This document shows, in pieces, positions 16,264-28,257 of a DNA stretch of 64,000 nucleotides; within the stretch, counting starts at the first letter, position 1; each line of letters opens with the position of its first letter. A program made the position numbers and the translations under genes. The notes below the pieces were generated by a model. The model was not told the origin of the DNA, searched no databases, and saw only the letters and a program-made list of their open reading frames with translations. Source of the stretch: Pedobacter panaciterrae (GTDB lineage Bacteria > Bacteroidota > Bacteroidia > Sphingobacteriales > Sphingobacteriaceae); assembly GCF_001636695.1 (NCBI RefSeq), contig NZ_LGEL01000012.1:30080-94079 (forward strand). The letters run 5' to 3'.

Positions 16264-16758
16264 ATGGATCCTATCACATCAGCCTTAATTCACGCTTCAA
16301 GAACAGGCAATTTACCCCTATTACAAGAAATAATAGATCAAAATAACAATCTTGAAGTTCAGGATGATAAGGGCTACACACCTTTGATTATCGCTTCTTA
16401 TAACCATCAGCTTGCCGCGGCCCGATTGCTTCTCCAATCAGGTGCAGATGTTAATGGCAAAGATGCAGGTGGCAATACAGCATTAATGGGTGTATGCTTT
16501 AAAGGCTATACAGATATTGCAGAGCTTCTTATTACTCACCCTCATGTCAATCTAAATGCGCTTAACGGAAACGGAGGAACTGCTCTAATGTTTGCCGTTA
16601 TGTTTGGACGCAATGAATTAACTCAATTACTATTAAACCATGGTGCAGAGGTAAATATTACTGACAATCGCGGTATGGATGCACTAGGTATTGCGGTGCA
16701 ACAAGGTAATGAACAGGGACTTCTGCTTTTAAAACAACATCTATCTATAAACCAATAA
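16264..16758 (+). CDS. Ankyrin-repeat protein, catalase partner
   Basis: A 164-residue protein composed of about four ankyrin repeats: DKGYTPLIIASYNHQLAAAR, DAGGNTALMGVCFKGYTDIA, GNGGTALMFAVMFGRNELTQ and DNRGMDALGIAVQQGNEQGL. There is no signal peptide, so it should be cytosolic. It starts the operon and ends 4 bases before the catalase gene. Small ankyrin proteins encoded directly beside catalase genes are known from several bacteria (for example Pseudomonas AnkB next to KatB), where they support full catalase activity. The same role is inferred here from the arrangement. Confidence 0.9.
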   Translation: MDPITSALIHASRTGNLPLLQEIIDQNNNLEVQDDKGYTPLIIASYNHQLAAARLLLQSGADVNGKDAGGNTALMGVCFKGYTDIAELLITHPHVNLNALNGNGGTALMFAVMFGRNELTQLLLNHGAEVNITDNRGMDALGIAVQQGNEQGLLLLKQHLSINQ

Positions 16759-16762
16759 GCGT

Positions 16763-18874
16763 ATGAAAAAGAAAAAGCTGGACACCACTTCAGATCAGGG
16801 TGAGTTCATGACGACTAATCAGGGCCTTAAAATTAATGACGATACAAACTCCCTGAAAGCAGGGGAACGTGGGCCATCATTACTGGAAGATTTCATCTTA
16901 AGAGAGAAAATCACACATTTTGACCATGAACGAATTCCAGAGCGGATAGTACACGCGCGTGGTTCAGGTGCACACGGCTATTTTCAGGTTTATGAATCTA
17001 TGGCCAAATATACTAAAGCAGGTTTTCTACAAGACCCTTCGGTTAAGACACCGGTATTTGTCCGTTTTTCTACTGTTGCCGGATTCAGAGGCTCTACTGA
17101 TCTGGCAAGAGATGTTCGTGGTTTCTCTGTTAAATTCTACACACAGGAAGGCAACTATGATTTAGTAGGCAATAACATGCCTGTGTTCTTTATTCAGGAT
17201 GCAATTAAGTTTCCAGATCTTATCCACGCAGTAAAACCTGAACCCCATAATGAAATACCCCAGGCCGCTAGTGCTCATGATTCTTTTTGGGATTTTATTT
17301 CGCTAACTCCTGAATCTATGCATATGATTATGTGGGCTATGTCAGACAGGGCAATTCCAAGAAGTTTACGCATGATGGAGGGTTTTGGCATTCATACTTT
17401 TCGATTTATTAATTCCGATGGAAAATCTTGTTTTGTTAAATTCCACTGGAAACCATTACAGGGCATGTATTCTGTAGCCTGGGATGAAGCATTAAAACTA
17501 TCTGGAAAAGACCCCGATTTTCACCGTAGGGACCTACACGATGCTATTGAAAGCGGTGCTTTTCCAGAGTGGGAATTCGGCGTGCAGATTGTGGCACAGG
17601 AAGATGAGCATAAATTTAACTTTGACTTGCTGGATCCTACCAAATTAATTCCAGAAGAATTAGTTCCTGTACAAAGGATTGGTAAAATGGTGTTAGACCG
17701 CAATCCAGATAACTTTTTCGCTGAAGTTGAACAGGTAGCCTTCCATCCCGGGCATTTGGTTCCTGGTATAGATTTCAGTAATGACCCTTTGCTACAGGGC
17801 CGTTTATTCTCCTATACTGATACTCAACTCTCCCGTCTAGGTAGCCCTAATTTTCACGAAATCCCTATTAACCGTTCCGTTAACACAGTACATAATAATC
17901 AGCGAGATGGGCACATGCGTCAGCAGATAAATGTAGGAAAAAGCAGTTATCATCCAAATTCTATCGCCAATGGCAGTCCTGCACAGGCAAAAATAGCTGA
18001 GGGTGGTTTTTCCTCTTATGAAGAACGTATTGATGCGCATAAAGTGAGGGCACGAAGTAAAAGCTTTATGGATTTCTTTAGTCAGGCTACGTTGTTCTAT
18101 AACAGCCAATCGGAACCAGAACAAAACCACATTGCCGATGCATTAAAATTTGAATTAGGCAAAGTAGAAACCGTTGAGATCAGGCAACGAGTAGTTAACC
18201 TGCTAACCGAAGTTAGTGTCCCTCTTGCCAATACAGTTGCCGAAAGTTTGGGTTTAAAACCAGGCACACCTAAAGAACCTGTTAACCATAACCTTGGGGC
18301 TGATGCCAATCCTGCAGATTATAAGCCGGTTAAAGTAAAACAAGAGATCGATAAATCACCGGCATTGAGTATGGCCAATGCGCCCAACGATAGCATCAAG
18401 ACCAGACAGATTGCTTTTCTGGCTGCCGATGGTGTGGATGCTTCTGATTTTGGAAATACAAAAAAAGCACTTGTTTCTGCAGGTGCTGTGGTTAAAGTTG
18501 TTGCACCTAAAAACGGTACGCTTAAAGACTCCGCCGGTAAGGAGATCAAAATTGACATGAGCTTCTTAACCGGAACTTCTGTAGTATTCGACGCTGTATA
18601 TATACCAGGCGGAGAAAAAAGTATTAATGCTTTGTTAGCTGAACCTGATGCGGTTCATTTTATTAATGAAGCCTACAGACACTGCAAAGCCATTGCAGCC
18701 ACCAGTAAGGGCGCTGAGCTGATCAACCAAAGTTATGTTGGTGCGAAATTGAAAAATGGTGATGCTGATGCCAAGGCGGGTATATTGACTGATAGTAAAC
18801 CTGAAGCTTTTATTAAAGCTATTGCCCAGCATCGTTTCTGGCAAAGGGAGAAAAAAGATAAGGTTCCTGCTTAA
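16763..18874 (+). CDS. katE: Large-subunit monofunctional catalase (HPII type)
   Basis: A 703-residue haem catalase converting H2O2 to water and O2. The core has the distal-histidine region RIPERIVHARGSGAHGYFQV, the distal asparagine in NYDLVGNNMPVFFIQD and the proximal haem-ligand tyrosine in GRLFSYTDTQLSRLGSPNFH. The extra C-terminal domain (about 545-690; TRQIAFLAADGVDASDFGNT) is the flavodoxin/GATase1-like fold that distinguishes large-subunit clade 2 catalases such as E. coli HPII. No signal peptide is present. It is co-transcribed with the ankyrin gene 4 bases upstream and converges on the MFS gene, 13 bases away. Confidence 0.96.
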   Translation: MKKKKLDTTSDQGEFMTTNQGLKINDDTNSLKAGERGPSLLEDFILREKITHFDHERIPERIVHARGSGAHGYFQVYESMAKYTKAGFLQDPSVKTPVFVRFSTVAGFRGSTDLARDVRGFSVKFYTQEGNYDLVGNNMPVFFIQDAIKFPDLIHAVKPEPHNEIPQAASAHDSFWDFISLTPESMHMIMWAMSDRAIPRSLRMMEGFGIHTFRFINSDGKSCFVKFHWKPLQGMYSVAWDEALKLSGKDPDFHRRDLHDAIESGAFPEWEFGVQIVAQEDEHKFNFDLLDPTKLIPEELVPVQRIGKMVLDRNPDNFFAEVEQVAFHPGHLVPGIDFSNDPLLQGRLFSYTDTQLSRLGSPNFHEIPINRSVNTVHNNQRDGHMRQQINVGKSSYHPNSIANGSPAQAKIAEGGFSSYEERIDAHKVRARSKSFMDFFSQATLFYNSQSEPEQNHIADALKFELGKVETVEIRQRVVNLLTEVSVPLANTVAESLGLKPGTPKEPVNHNLGADANPADYKPVKVKQEIDKSPALSMANAPNDSIKTRQIAFLAADGVDASDFGNTKKALVSAGAVVKVVAPKNGTLKDSAGKEIKIDMSFLTGTSVVFDAVYIPGGEKSINALLAEPDAVHFINEAYRHCKAIAATSKGAELINQSYVGAKLKNGDADAKAGILTDSKPEAFIKAIAQHRFWQREKKDKVPA

Positions 18875-18887
18875 TAACATTTTATTA

Positions 18888-20327
18888 TTAGTGGCTGATT
18901 ACGCCTGATTGATTTGGTAGGATTTGTATATCGACTTTCTTTTCAGGGAGCAGTATTAGAAATAGGCCTACTAAAACAAGCAGAAACATGTTGACATACA
19001 TCGCGGCCTGGTAAGCTTTTAAATAAGTAGTGGTAGAGGGACGATCTCCTGCCAGATAAAAGAACAGGCCGCCAATAATTCCGATACCTAGAGCAATAGC
19101 AGTTTGCTGAAAGGTTGCATAAGTACCAGAAGCAGCACCAGCAAAATTTGTTGGTATGCTTTTTAATGCCATTGTCATCAATGATGGAAGCACAGAACCA
19201 CAACCAAGACCATATATAAACAGAACAGGATAAGCAATATACCTGTTAATGTCGACTGAATCGAATACAACAATATGCAACGCGCTAGCAATAATCATGA
19301 TCAGTATTCCACCCTGTAATACTTTTTTTCCATATCTGGGTACCAGGCGGATTGAAATCAATGATGCAACTACAAAACCAAGTCCCTGCAATACAAAGAA
19401 CAGACCTGCTTCTGTAGAACTAATGCCAAATCCTGTTTGCAAGAGGATAACATTGAGCAAAAAATAAGAATCTTGTACCATAAAATAAAATAGTACAGCG
19501 CAAAGGGCAATGTTAAAATCTTTAAAGGCGAAGAGCTTCATATCTATGAGTGGACATTCCTGTCGACGGAGCTTTTGTTTCTGGTCGTAGATAAACCAAA
19601 TGAGCAATGGTAAAGATCCAGCTAAGCAAAGTACGCTCCAGAGTGGCCACCCCAATTCCCTTCCACGAATCATTGGATAAATTAAAGCCATTAAAGTTAG
19701 TGTCAGGAGCAAGACACCCGAGTAATCGAATTTCTCTTTAGCCCTACTACTCTGATTGGGCAAGAACCTTATTGCACACAAGACCGAAGCCAGCCCCAAT
19801 GGCACGTTAATCAGGAAAAGCAAACGCCAACCAGCTACAATGAAATGCTGATCCGGTAACAGCCCCCCTAAAAATTGTCCGATAACTGAGGCTGCCCCGG
19901 CAATACTTCCATAAATACTAATTGCTTTAATTCGTTCAACAGGATCCGGAAAAAGCACCTGGATATAAGAAATGCCTTGCGGAATCATAAAGCCAGCACT
20001 GATACCCTGCAACATACGGGCTGTATTTAGCTGAAAAGCAGTTTGAGAGATACCACAAAATGCAGAAGCCAGTGTAAAAGCAATCATTCCAAACAGAAAA
20101 ACCTTTTTCTTGCCAAACTGGTCTCCTGCTCTGCCTCCAGTAATTAAAAAGGCTGCATAACCAAGCAAGTATAAGGCAATAACGAGTTGTACATCGCCAT
20201 CAGAGCCGTTAATGCCTTTGCGTATAGAAGGTAGGGCAACATTAACAATAAAAATATCAACTACTGCTAAAAAAATAGAAGAAGAGATAATTGTTAATAA
20301 CAACCATTTTGAAATTTGTCTGTTCAT
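18888..20327 (-). CDS. MFS drug exporter, DHA2 (EmrB/QacA) family
   Basis: A 479-residue transporter with about 14 hydrophobic segments. The family landmarks are clear: VDIFIVNVALPSI in helix 1, the loop GGRAGDQFGKKKVFLFG between helices 2 and 3, and motif C in helix 5 (GSIAGAASVIGQFLGGLLPD). It has no HlyD or TolC partner here. The HxlR regulator gene is divergent, with only 74 bases between the start codons, a standard arrangement for a repressor and the exporter it controls. Confidence 0.93.
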   Translation of the reverse strand: MNRQISKWLLLTIISSSIFLAVVDIFIVNVALPSIRKGINGSDGDVQLVIALYLLGYAAFLITGGRAGDQFGKKKVFLFGMIAFTLASAFCGISQTAFQLNTARMLQGISAGFMIPQGISYIQVLFPDPVERIKAISIYGSIAGAASVIGQFLGGLLPDQHFIVAGWRLLFLINVPLGLASVLCAIRFLPNQSSRAKEKFDYSGVLLLTLTLMALIYPMIRGRELGWPLWSVLCLAGSLPLLIWFIYDQKQKLRRQECPLIDMKLFAFKDFNIALCAVLFYFMVQDSYFLLNVILLQTGFGISSTEAGLFFVLQGLGFVVASLISIRLVPRYGKKVLQGGILIMIIASALHIVVFDSVDINRYIAYPVLFIYGLGCGSVLPSLMTMALKSIPTNFAGAASGTYATFQQTAIALGIGIIGGLFFYLAGDRPSTTTYLKAYQAAMYVNMFLLVLVGLFLILLPEKKVDIQILPNQSGVISH

Positions 20328-20401
20328 TTTTGGTTAAATTAGCCAGCAAAATTGAAGTCTTTGAAGCAGGCAAACAAGTAGTCTAAAAAAAGATACCAGG
20401 T

Positions 20402-20779
20402 ATGAAAAAAGATACGAACATTGATTTACAGACATTTGTAAAAGAGGAAACCGGGGAATATAACTGCCCGATGACAAAAGTACTTCGCATTATTGGCGGT
20501 AAATGGAAGCTACTGATCCTGAATGCTATTTTATTGGAATGCCCGAAGCGTTTCGGGGAGCTTAAAAAGAAGATGCCTGATGTTACCCAGGCTACACTTA
20601 CCACACAATTACGTGAACTGGAACGTGATGGTATTATTTTGCGCACGGCGTATGCAGAATCACCTCCAAGAGTAGAATATAAATTAACTGAATTGGGCTT
20701 AACCCTGGTTCCTATTATTGAAATGCTAAACGAATGGGGGAATACCTATTGCATCCACAATAAAGAGGGTGTGCTCTAA
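20402..20779 (+). CDS. HxlR-family regulator, divergent from the MFS exporter
   Basis: A 125-residue winged-helix protein: NCPMTKVLRIIGGKWKLLIL, KRFGELKKKMPDVTQATLTT, QLRELERDGIILRTAYAESP and EYKLTELGLTLVPIIEM. Cys22 is in the position conserved in HxlR sensors of electrophiles. The short divergent region contains ATACC-A-GGTAT (20393-20403) overlapping the start codon, a weak autoregulatory operator candidate. The likely target is the MFS exporter gene. A palindromic repeat follows 7 bases after the stop. Confidence 0.93.
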   Translation: MKKDTNIDLQTFVKEETGEYNCPMTKVLRIIGGKWKLLILNAILLECPKRFGELKKKMPDVTQATLTTQLRELERDGIILRTAYAESPPRVEYKLTELGLTLVPIIEMLNEWGNTYCIHNKEGVL

Positions 20780-20786
20780 AAGGTAA

Positions 20787-20882
20787 GGTCATCCTCTCGA
20801 GGTAAAGAGAGATCTTTTGACAATGCCGTACCCGCAAACAAAGCATTGTCAAGAGATATCTCCTATCGTCGAGATAACGAGG
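20787..20882. repeat. Palindromic interspersed repeat, divergent copy
   Basis: The left end GGTCATCCTCTCGA and right end TCGTCGAGATAACGAGG are imperfect inverted repeats. The inner arms AGAGATCTTTTGACAATGC and GCATTGTCAAGAGATATCT pair with few mismatches. The right half closely matches the right half of the copies at 4977 and 5130. It sits between convergent genes, 6 bases from the TonB receptor's stop. Confidence 0.75.
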
Positions 20883-20887
20883 TGAGA

Positions 20888-23665
20888 CTATAAGCGTCCC
20901 CTCGCTTCATTTCCTGCGGCGTCCACATTTTCCTTATTGTCTTGTTTTTTCCCACCCGAGAAATTATAGGTAAAGAAAACGCCAATATACCTCACAAAGT
21001 CTAATCTGTTTCTTACAACGTTTCTGGTAAATTCCGCAGTATTGATTTCATATCGAGGTTTGTATAAATGAAAAGGATCCTGCAATTCAAAACTTGAGGT
21101 CAGTCGATCATTAAGAAAGCTCTTCTTTATGTTTATGTCCAGTTTCCCAACTCTTTGCTGGTCATAAATACCATAGAAATCGTTGCTTTTATAAAATCCT
21201 GAAACCTCAACAAAGTACTTTTTTGGCAAATTAAACTTACTTGCAGTCCTAAAGTATTGTGTAAATTTTGACCTGTTTAAGGCCGCAGTGCCATGAATAT
21301 CTATTGTCCGATATCTCAGCGTAACATTCGTATTAATTTCCCACCAGTTGGTTAACTTTATTGGAATGTATAAAGAGGTGAAAACATTATTGTTGTCGGC
21401 GATATTTTCATCCCTTGAAATGATGACATCCCCAATATTAGTGAGATTCTCAGTTATGGCATTATTTGTATTTTGATACCCAACAGTTAAACTGTATTTC
21501 ATGTTTAACAAATATTCCAGTTGTAAATTATTGCTGAAGTAAGATCGTAAGTTAGGATTTCCCTCTTGGATACTATTGAGACTTATATAGGTTACAAAAG
21601 GATTCAATTGTCTGAATCCAGGGCGATCTATCGTTCTGTTATAAGAGAGCGTAAGTGAATGATTTTCTCCAAATTTCCTATTTAAAAAAGCTGATGGGAA
21701 AAAGTTCCACTGGTTACGTCCTATAGTTTGTTCTGTAGTAACTGATTTACCATGGTAATTAGTTTGTTCAGTCCTTATTCCAACTTTGAAATCCCATTGT
21801 TTAAAAGACCTGGCAAGCGTGCCGTAGAAAGCCAGAATATTTTCGCTATACAAAAATCTGTTCGACTTTAAGGGATCTAATGGAGACTGGTCATTCAGGC
21901 CATTTCGATAATCCATTGAATAATCCGTATTGGATGCAGTAAATTTACTTCCGGTATTAAATATAAGTGATTTAAAGAGATGTTTTTCTAAATCTATATT
22001 GGCTACATGCACCATCGATTTTCCGATCGTCTTGGTGAATAAGCTATCACGAGGATGGGATTCTGCCCCATCTCCGTTTAAAAATTGAGTTTCTAAAGCA
22101 GAAGGATCTCTCAGACCATAGGATATATAGCTATACCCAATATCCAGTCTACTACCAATTGTGTCCAGTTTATTCCTATAAAACGCGTTGGCCATTTGGT
22201 TAATATAACGAAATCTAGTGCTTTTTTTAGTGTGTGAAGAAGAATCGATAGCACTTGCCTGTGCATGGGCCAGATAATCAATATCGGTTTTATATGTACT
22301 ACTGAAACTACCAGGATTGGTGAACATGTTGTAACTAACACCGACTGTTTGTTGAGAACTCAGTTTATAATCCACACTGGCATTATAGCTAATGTTATGA
22401 TAACGCTCGTCATACTTTTCGGTTTGCTTGCTAATAATGCCTGTTGATTTGAACTGCTGATTAATGTTATCCTCATAAAAAGCCGGAGTCCAGTAATAAT
22501 TAAAACTCCCCTGAAAATTGAATTTACCCGAACGGTAATTTAAAAAAGTTGTGGCTTTTGTGTTGTCGTATTTATTATACCAGTACCCGCTGCTTACATT
22601 ACCGCTAAGCCCGTATTTGTACTCAGATTTTAAAACAATATTTACAATTACCCCGCCATTTTGCGCATCGTTTTCGGCCCCGGGAACTGCTTTCAACTCG
22701 TAAGATTTGATGGATTCAGAAGGAATAGACCGCAGATAAGATAACAACTGATCTCCCGACAGCAAGACTTTCCTGTTGTCGATATATACAGTCACACCTT
22801 GAGAGCCCCTGAACACAATTTCTTTTCCACTCACATAAACACCAGGTATTACGTTAAATAATTTTAGCGCATCTTCACCTTTTTCATAGATACTACCCTC
22901 TATATTTAGGACCAGTTTATCGAGAGAGCGACTGATTAGCTGCCTTGTAGTTGTTATAGTAACATCTTTTAATTGTATAGCTGATTTATTAAGAACAATA
23001 TCCGGCACTTCCAGTACCTCTGCGTTTCCTACAGTTACTTTCTGCATTAAGCTGTCTGTTTCTACTGACGATACCTTAAGCAAGTAGTCTCCTTGTTCAT
23101 AAACCTTTAGGCTAAATCGACCACCGGTGTCTGCTAGTGCTGTAGAAACAATACTTTGATTGGTAACCTTCATAATTTGGATAGTAGCCAATTCAACTGG
23201 TTTGTGATCAGAACCTATTACCCTACCTCTTATCGTGTACCCGGTTTCTTGTCTGCGCCTTTCCAGTAGAATATTATTGTTGACCTGTCGGAAAGAGAAA
23301 TCCGTGTTTTTTAACAGTTCATACAATGTGTTTTCTACCGTTCTTGTACTAAATGCAATATTGAGGTCTGTGATTTCCTTTATTTCCGATTTCCTATAAT
23401 AGAATCGGAAATTCGTTTGTGCCTCGATTTTTTTTAAACCAGCTAATAAACTTTCATCTTCCAGTTTAATCGTCACTTTGTAATCGCTCATTTTCTGACC
23501 GTTTACCGGTACAGCCATGAGGAACTGCAATGAAGTTAAGAGGAAAAGAGATATGATAATACTTACACGCATCAACCAGACTATAAATTGTTTATTTAAT
23601 GTTATTATACCAATGAGATAAGCACATGCCACCCCCATATTCCACATTGTTGCAGAATTTTTCAT
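20888..23665 (-). CDS. STN-domain outer-membrane beta-barrel receptor (TonB-dependent type)
   Basis: A 925-residue protein. An N-terminal hydrophobic segment (about 30-55) is followed by an STN/secretin-like signalling domain (about 60-130; VTIKLEDESLLAGLKKIEAQ). Next come a carboxypeptidase-regulatory-like beta-sandwich (about 145-225), a plug (ISRSLDKLVLNIEGSIYEKG; DALKLFNVIPGVYVSG) and a large C-terminal barrel of the OMP_b-brl_3 type. The barrel contains YNRTIDRPGFRQLNPF, a signature of that family. It ends in a Lys/Asn/Glu-rich tail rather than a terminal Phe. The STN domain and the FecR and ECF-sigma genes upstream on the same strand indicate ligand-induced trans-envelope signalling. 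The ligand is unknown. Confidence 0.9.
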   Translation of the reverse strand: MKNSATMWNMGVACAYLIGIITLNKQFIVWLMRVSIIISLFLLTSLQFLMAVPVNGQKMSDYKVTIKLEDESLLAGLKKIEAQTNFRFYYRKSEIKEITDLNIAFSTRTVENTLYELLKNTDFSFRQVNNNILLERRRQETGYTIRGRVIGSDHKPVELATIQIMKVTNQSIVSTALADTGGRFSLKVYEQGDYLLKVSSVETDSLMQKVTVGNAEVLEVPDIVLNKSAIQLKDVTITTTRQLISRSLDKLVLNIEGSIYEKGEDALKLFNVIPGVYVSGKEIVFRGSQGVTVYIDNRKVLLSGDQLLSYLRSIPSESIKSYELKAVPGAENDAQNGGVIVNIVLKSEYKYGLSGNVSSGYWYNKYDNTKATTFLNYRSGKFNFQGSFNYYWTPAFYEDNINQQFKSTGIISKQTEKYDERYHNISYNASVDYKLSSQQTVGVSYNMFTNPGSFSSTYKTDIDYLAHAQASAIDSSSHTKKSTRFRYINQMANAFYRNKLDTIGSRLDIGYSYISYGLRDPSALETQFLNGDGAESHPRDSLFTKTIGKSMVHVANIDLEKHLFKSLIFNTGSKFTASNTDYSMDYRNGLNDQSPLDPLKSNRFLYSENILAFYGTLARSFKQWDFKVGIRTEQTNYHGKSVTTEQTIGRNQWNFFPSAFLNRKFGENHSLTLSYNRTIDRPGFRQLNPFVTYISLNSIQEGNPNLRSYFSNNLQLEYLLNMKYSLTVGYQNTNNAITENLTNIGDVIISRDENIADNNNVFTSLYIPIKLTNWWEINTNVTLRYRTIDIHGTAALNRSKFTQYFRTASKFNLPKKYFVEVSGFYKSNDFYGIYDQQRVGKLDINIKKSFLNDRLTSSFELQDPFHLYKPRYEINTAEFTRNVVRNRLDFVRYIGVFFTYNFSGGKKQDNKENVDAAGNEARGRL

Positions 23666-23838
23666 AATTTTAAAATGTTTTAAGTGATTCCAATTATTTA
23701 AAGCCCCGGAAACTCCGGGATTCCTGTAGACCGATGGCCGTCGGTTTACAGGTTATTTTGCTGATCCTACTTCCTTGAGGCATATTCAGCGTATATAAAA
23801 CTTAGTCGTTATTCATCTAAATAAATTTTTAATTATTA

Positions 23839-24825
23839 TTAATTACAACCTTCGCCATCGATAACGATGTTGCCATCTGATTTCATTTTCCAGGTTGCAT
23901 TATTAAAGGCTGAGATCGCGTCAAGGATTTTGTTCAATTGATCTCCTTTCAGTGTTGCACCACTAAATCGACATTTTTTTAACTTGTCATTATTAAAGGT
24001 AATCTTCACATGAAAATGCTGTTCAAGCTGTATCGCTGCATCTGCAAGCGTAATATCATCAAAAAGTATATTCTCATCCCTCCAGGCAATAACCGTTTGA
24101 GCATCTATTGCTTTTTCGATGGGTTTTCTGCTTACCAGATCAAGGCTTACCTGCTGATTGCTGGTAAGAATGCTTAAAACCTTACCGTCGTCTGCTACAC
24201 TCACTTTACCCCTTGTTACCGTAACTTCCAGCGTATGCTTACTTTGATCTTCTTTAATATTAAAGGCAGTTCCCAGTACTGTGGTAAGTACTTTTCCTGT
24301 GTGAATGAGAAAAGGCTTGGCGGCATCATGTTTGACATCAAAATAGGCTTCACCGGAGAGATAAATCTCTCTTGTTTTTCCATTAAATTCTTTAGGATAT
24401 TTTAATTCAGAGCCCGCATTTAACCAAACCCGGGTACCATCAGCAAGAGTAATCTGTTTTTTTTCATGATCAGAAATGGACAGTGAGGTTAAATCTTGTG
24501 ACAGCATGCGCTTTTCTAATAGTGGCCAGCTTAAGTAGAGGCCAAAAACCATAATTAACACGGCCGCCACACCTGCAATTTTGTACCATAAGTATCTTCT
24601 TGATTCCATTAGCACTACTTTAGGCTCATTTGCCTTAATAGTATCCTTAATCTCCATAAACACATCAGAAAGCCACTGATCTTTACCGGAACGATCTAAA
24701 TGTTGCCATTCGGGATCAGCATTTCCATTTTCTGCCAGCCATTTTTCAATCAGGTGATCTTCTTCAATAGAAGTCTCTCTTTTTTGGTAACGGTCTAATA
24801 AAGCTTCGATATTATCACGGTTCAT
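23839..24825 (-). CDS. FecR-type anti-sigma factor
   Basis: A 328-residue inner-membrane anti-sigma factor. The N-terminal cytosolic anti-sigma region (about 1-85) contains ETSIEEDHLIEKWLAENGN. One membrane helix follows (about 87-105), then the periplasmic FecR domain (ITLADGTRVWLNAGSELKYP, REIYLSGEAYFDVKHD, VLGTAFNIKEDQS) and the C-terminal DUF4974 region. I start it at the ATG 24825; a TTG six codons upstream is possible. It is downstream of the ECF sigma gene and upstream of the STN receptor, forming a complete sigma/anti-sigma/receptor signalling set. Confidence 0.94.
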   Translation of the reverse strand: MNRDNIEALLDRYQKRETSIEEDHLIEKWLAENGNADPEWQHLDRSGKDQWLSDVFMEIKDTIKANEPKVVLMESRRYLWYKIAGVAAVLIMVFGLYLSWPLLEKRMLSQDLTSLSISDHEKKQITLADGTRVWLNAGSELKYPKEFNGKTREIYLSGEAYFDVKHDAAKPFLIHTGKVLTTVLGTAFNIKEDQSKHTLEVTVTRGKVSVADDGKVLSILTSNQQVSLDLVSRKPIEKAIDAQTVIAWRDENILFDDITLADAAIQLEQHFHVKITFNNDKLKKCRFSGATLKGDQLNKILDAISAFNNATWKMKSDGNIVIDGEGCN

Positions 24826-24911
24826 TTTATCGGATTTTGACAATAGTCGTATGAACCTCCGTTTGGTACTATAAGAAAATGAAATATTTTTTTTAGCGTA
24901 TTATGGAGCCC

Positions 24912-25496
24912 CTAATATAGATACCAAAATACTAATGCAGAAACAGAACTAATTGTTAATGACTGGCGCAAATGCTTCAAAGCAGACGTTAGTTGATTTT
25001 TTACGGTTTGCTCAGAAAGCTGTAATTTATTTGCTATTTCAGGAATGCTTAAGTTTTCCTCACGGCTTAAATGGTAAATCTCTTGTACTCTTGGTGATAA
25101 TTTTTCCAGAGATTTCCCAATATTCTGTTTTAATTCTTTTACTGCTATTTGCTGTTCAATTTCTGACCCTAAGCTCGTATGTAAAGCAAGTACCATTCCG
25201 ATATAATCTTCATGGGTAATATTCTTTCTAATCTTATCAATGATGCGATAACGAACCATGGTAAATAAGTAAGCCTCTAAATTTCGATCGATTTTTAATA
25301 ATTTTCTTTCTTCCCATAATTTTACAAAGAGGTCATGGATGATATCGCGTGGATCTTCCAGATTATAAAGTTTGGAACTGGCAAATCCGGCCAGGTTCTC
25401 TGCATAACGGGCATAAATTTCAGTAAAAGCAGCTTCATCATCTTTTTTTAAAAGATCGACCAGTTGTAGATCGCTTAATGAATTGTATACTGCCAT
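24912..25496 (-). CDS. ECF sigma-70 factor (FecI-like)
   Basis: A 194-residue protein with sigma region 2 (about 20-90; DEAAFTEIYARYAENLAGFA, DPRDIIHDLFVKLWEER, AYLFTMVRYRIIDKIRK) and region 4 (about 130-180; SPRVQEIYHLSREENLSIPE, IANKLQLSEQTVKNQLTSAL). The C-terminus ends in a short hydrophobic stretch (VSALVFWYLY), as in many Bacteroidota ECF factors. It is first in the operon with FecR and the STN receptor, so it most likely directs transcription of that receptor when the anti-sigma is relieved. Confidence 0.95.
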   Translation of the reverse strand: MAVYNSLSDLQLVDLLKKDDEAAFTEIYARYAENLAGFASSKLYNLEDPRDIIHDLFVKLWEERKLLKIDRNLEAYLFTMVRYRIIDKIRKNITHEDYIGMVLALHTSLGSEIEQQIAVKELKQNIGKSLEKLSPRVQEIYHLSREENLSIPEIANKLQLSEQTVKNQLTSALKHLRQSLTISSVSALVFWYLY

Positions 25497-25593
25497 TTAT
25501 TAGAGTAAATTAATACTGGCGAAGCTACACGATATAATGAACTTATTAAAATTGAAAATAAGAGTTCGAACCAAAATCAAACATTATAGTACG

Positions 25594-25636
25594 AAAAAAG
25601 CACCACCCACAACCGTAATCCTATTGTGGGTGATGC
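25594..25636 (-). terminator. Rho-independent terminator of katG
   Basis: On the minus strand GCATCACCCACAA (25636-25624) pairs with TTGTGGGTGGTGC (25612-25600) with one G-T pair, then six T residues (25599-25594). It lies 28 bases past the katG stop. Confidence 0.88.
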
Positions 25637-25663
25637 CTTTGAAAATCATTAGCAAAAAATAAT

Positions 25664-28257
<2,594 letters not shown>

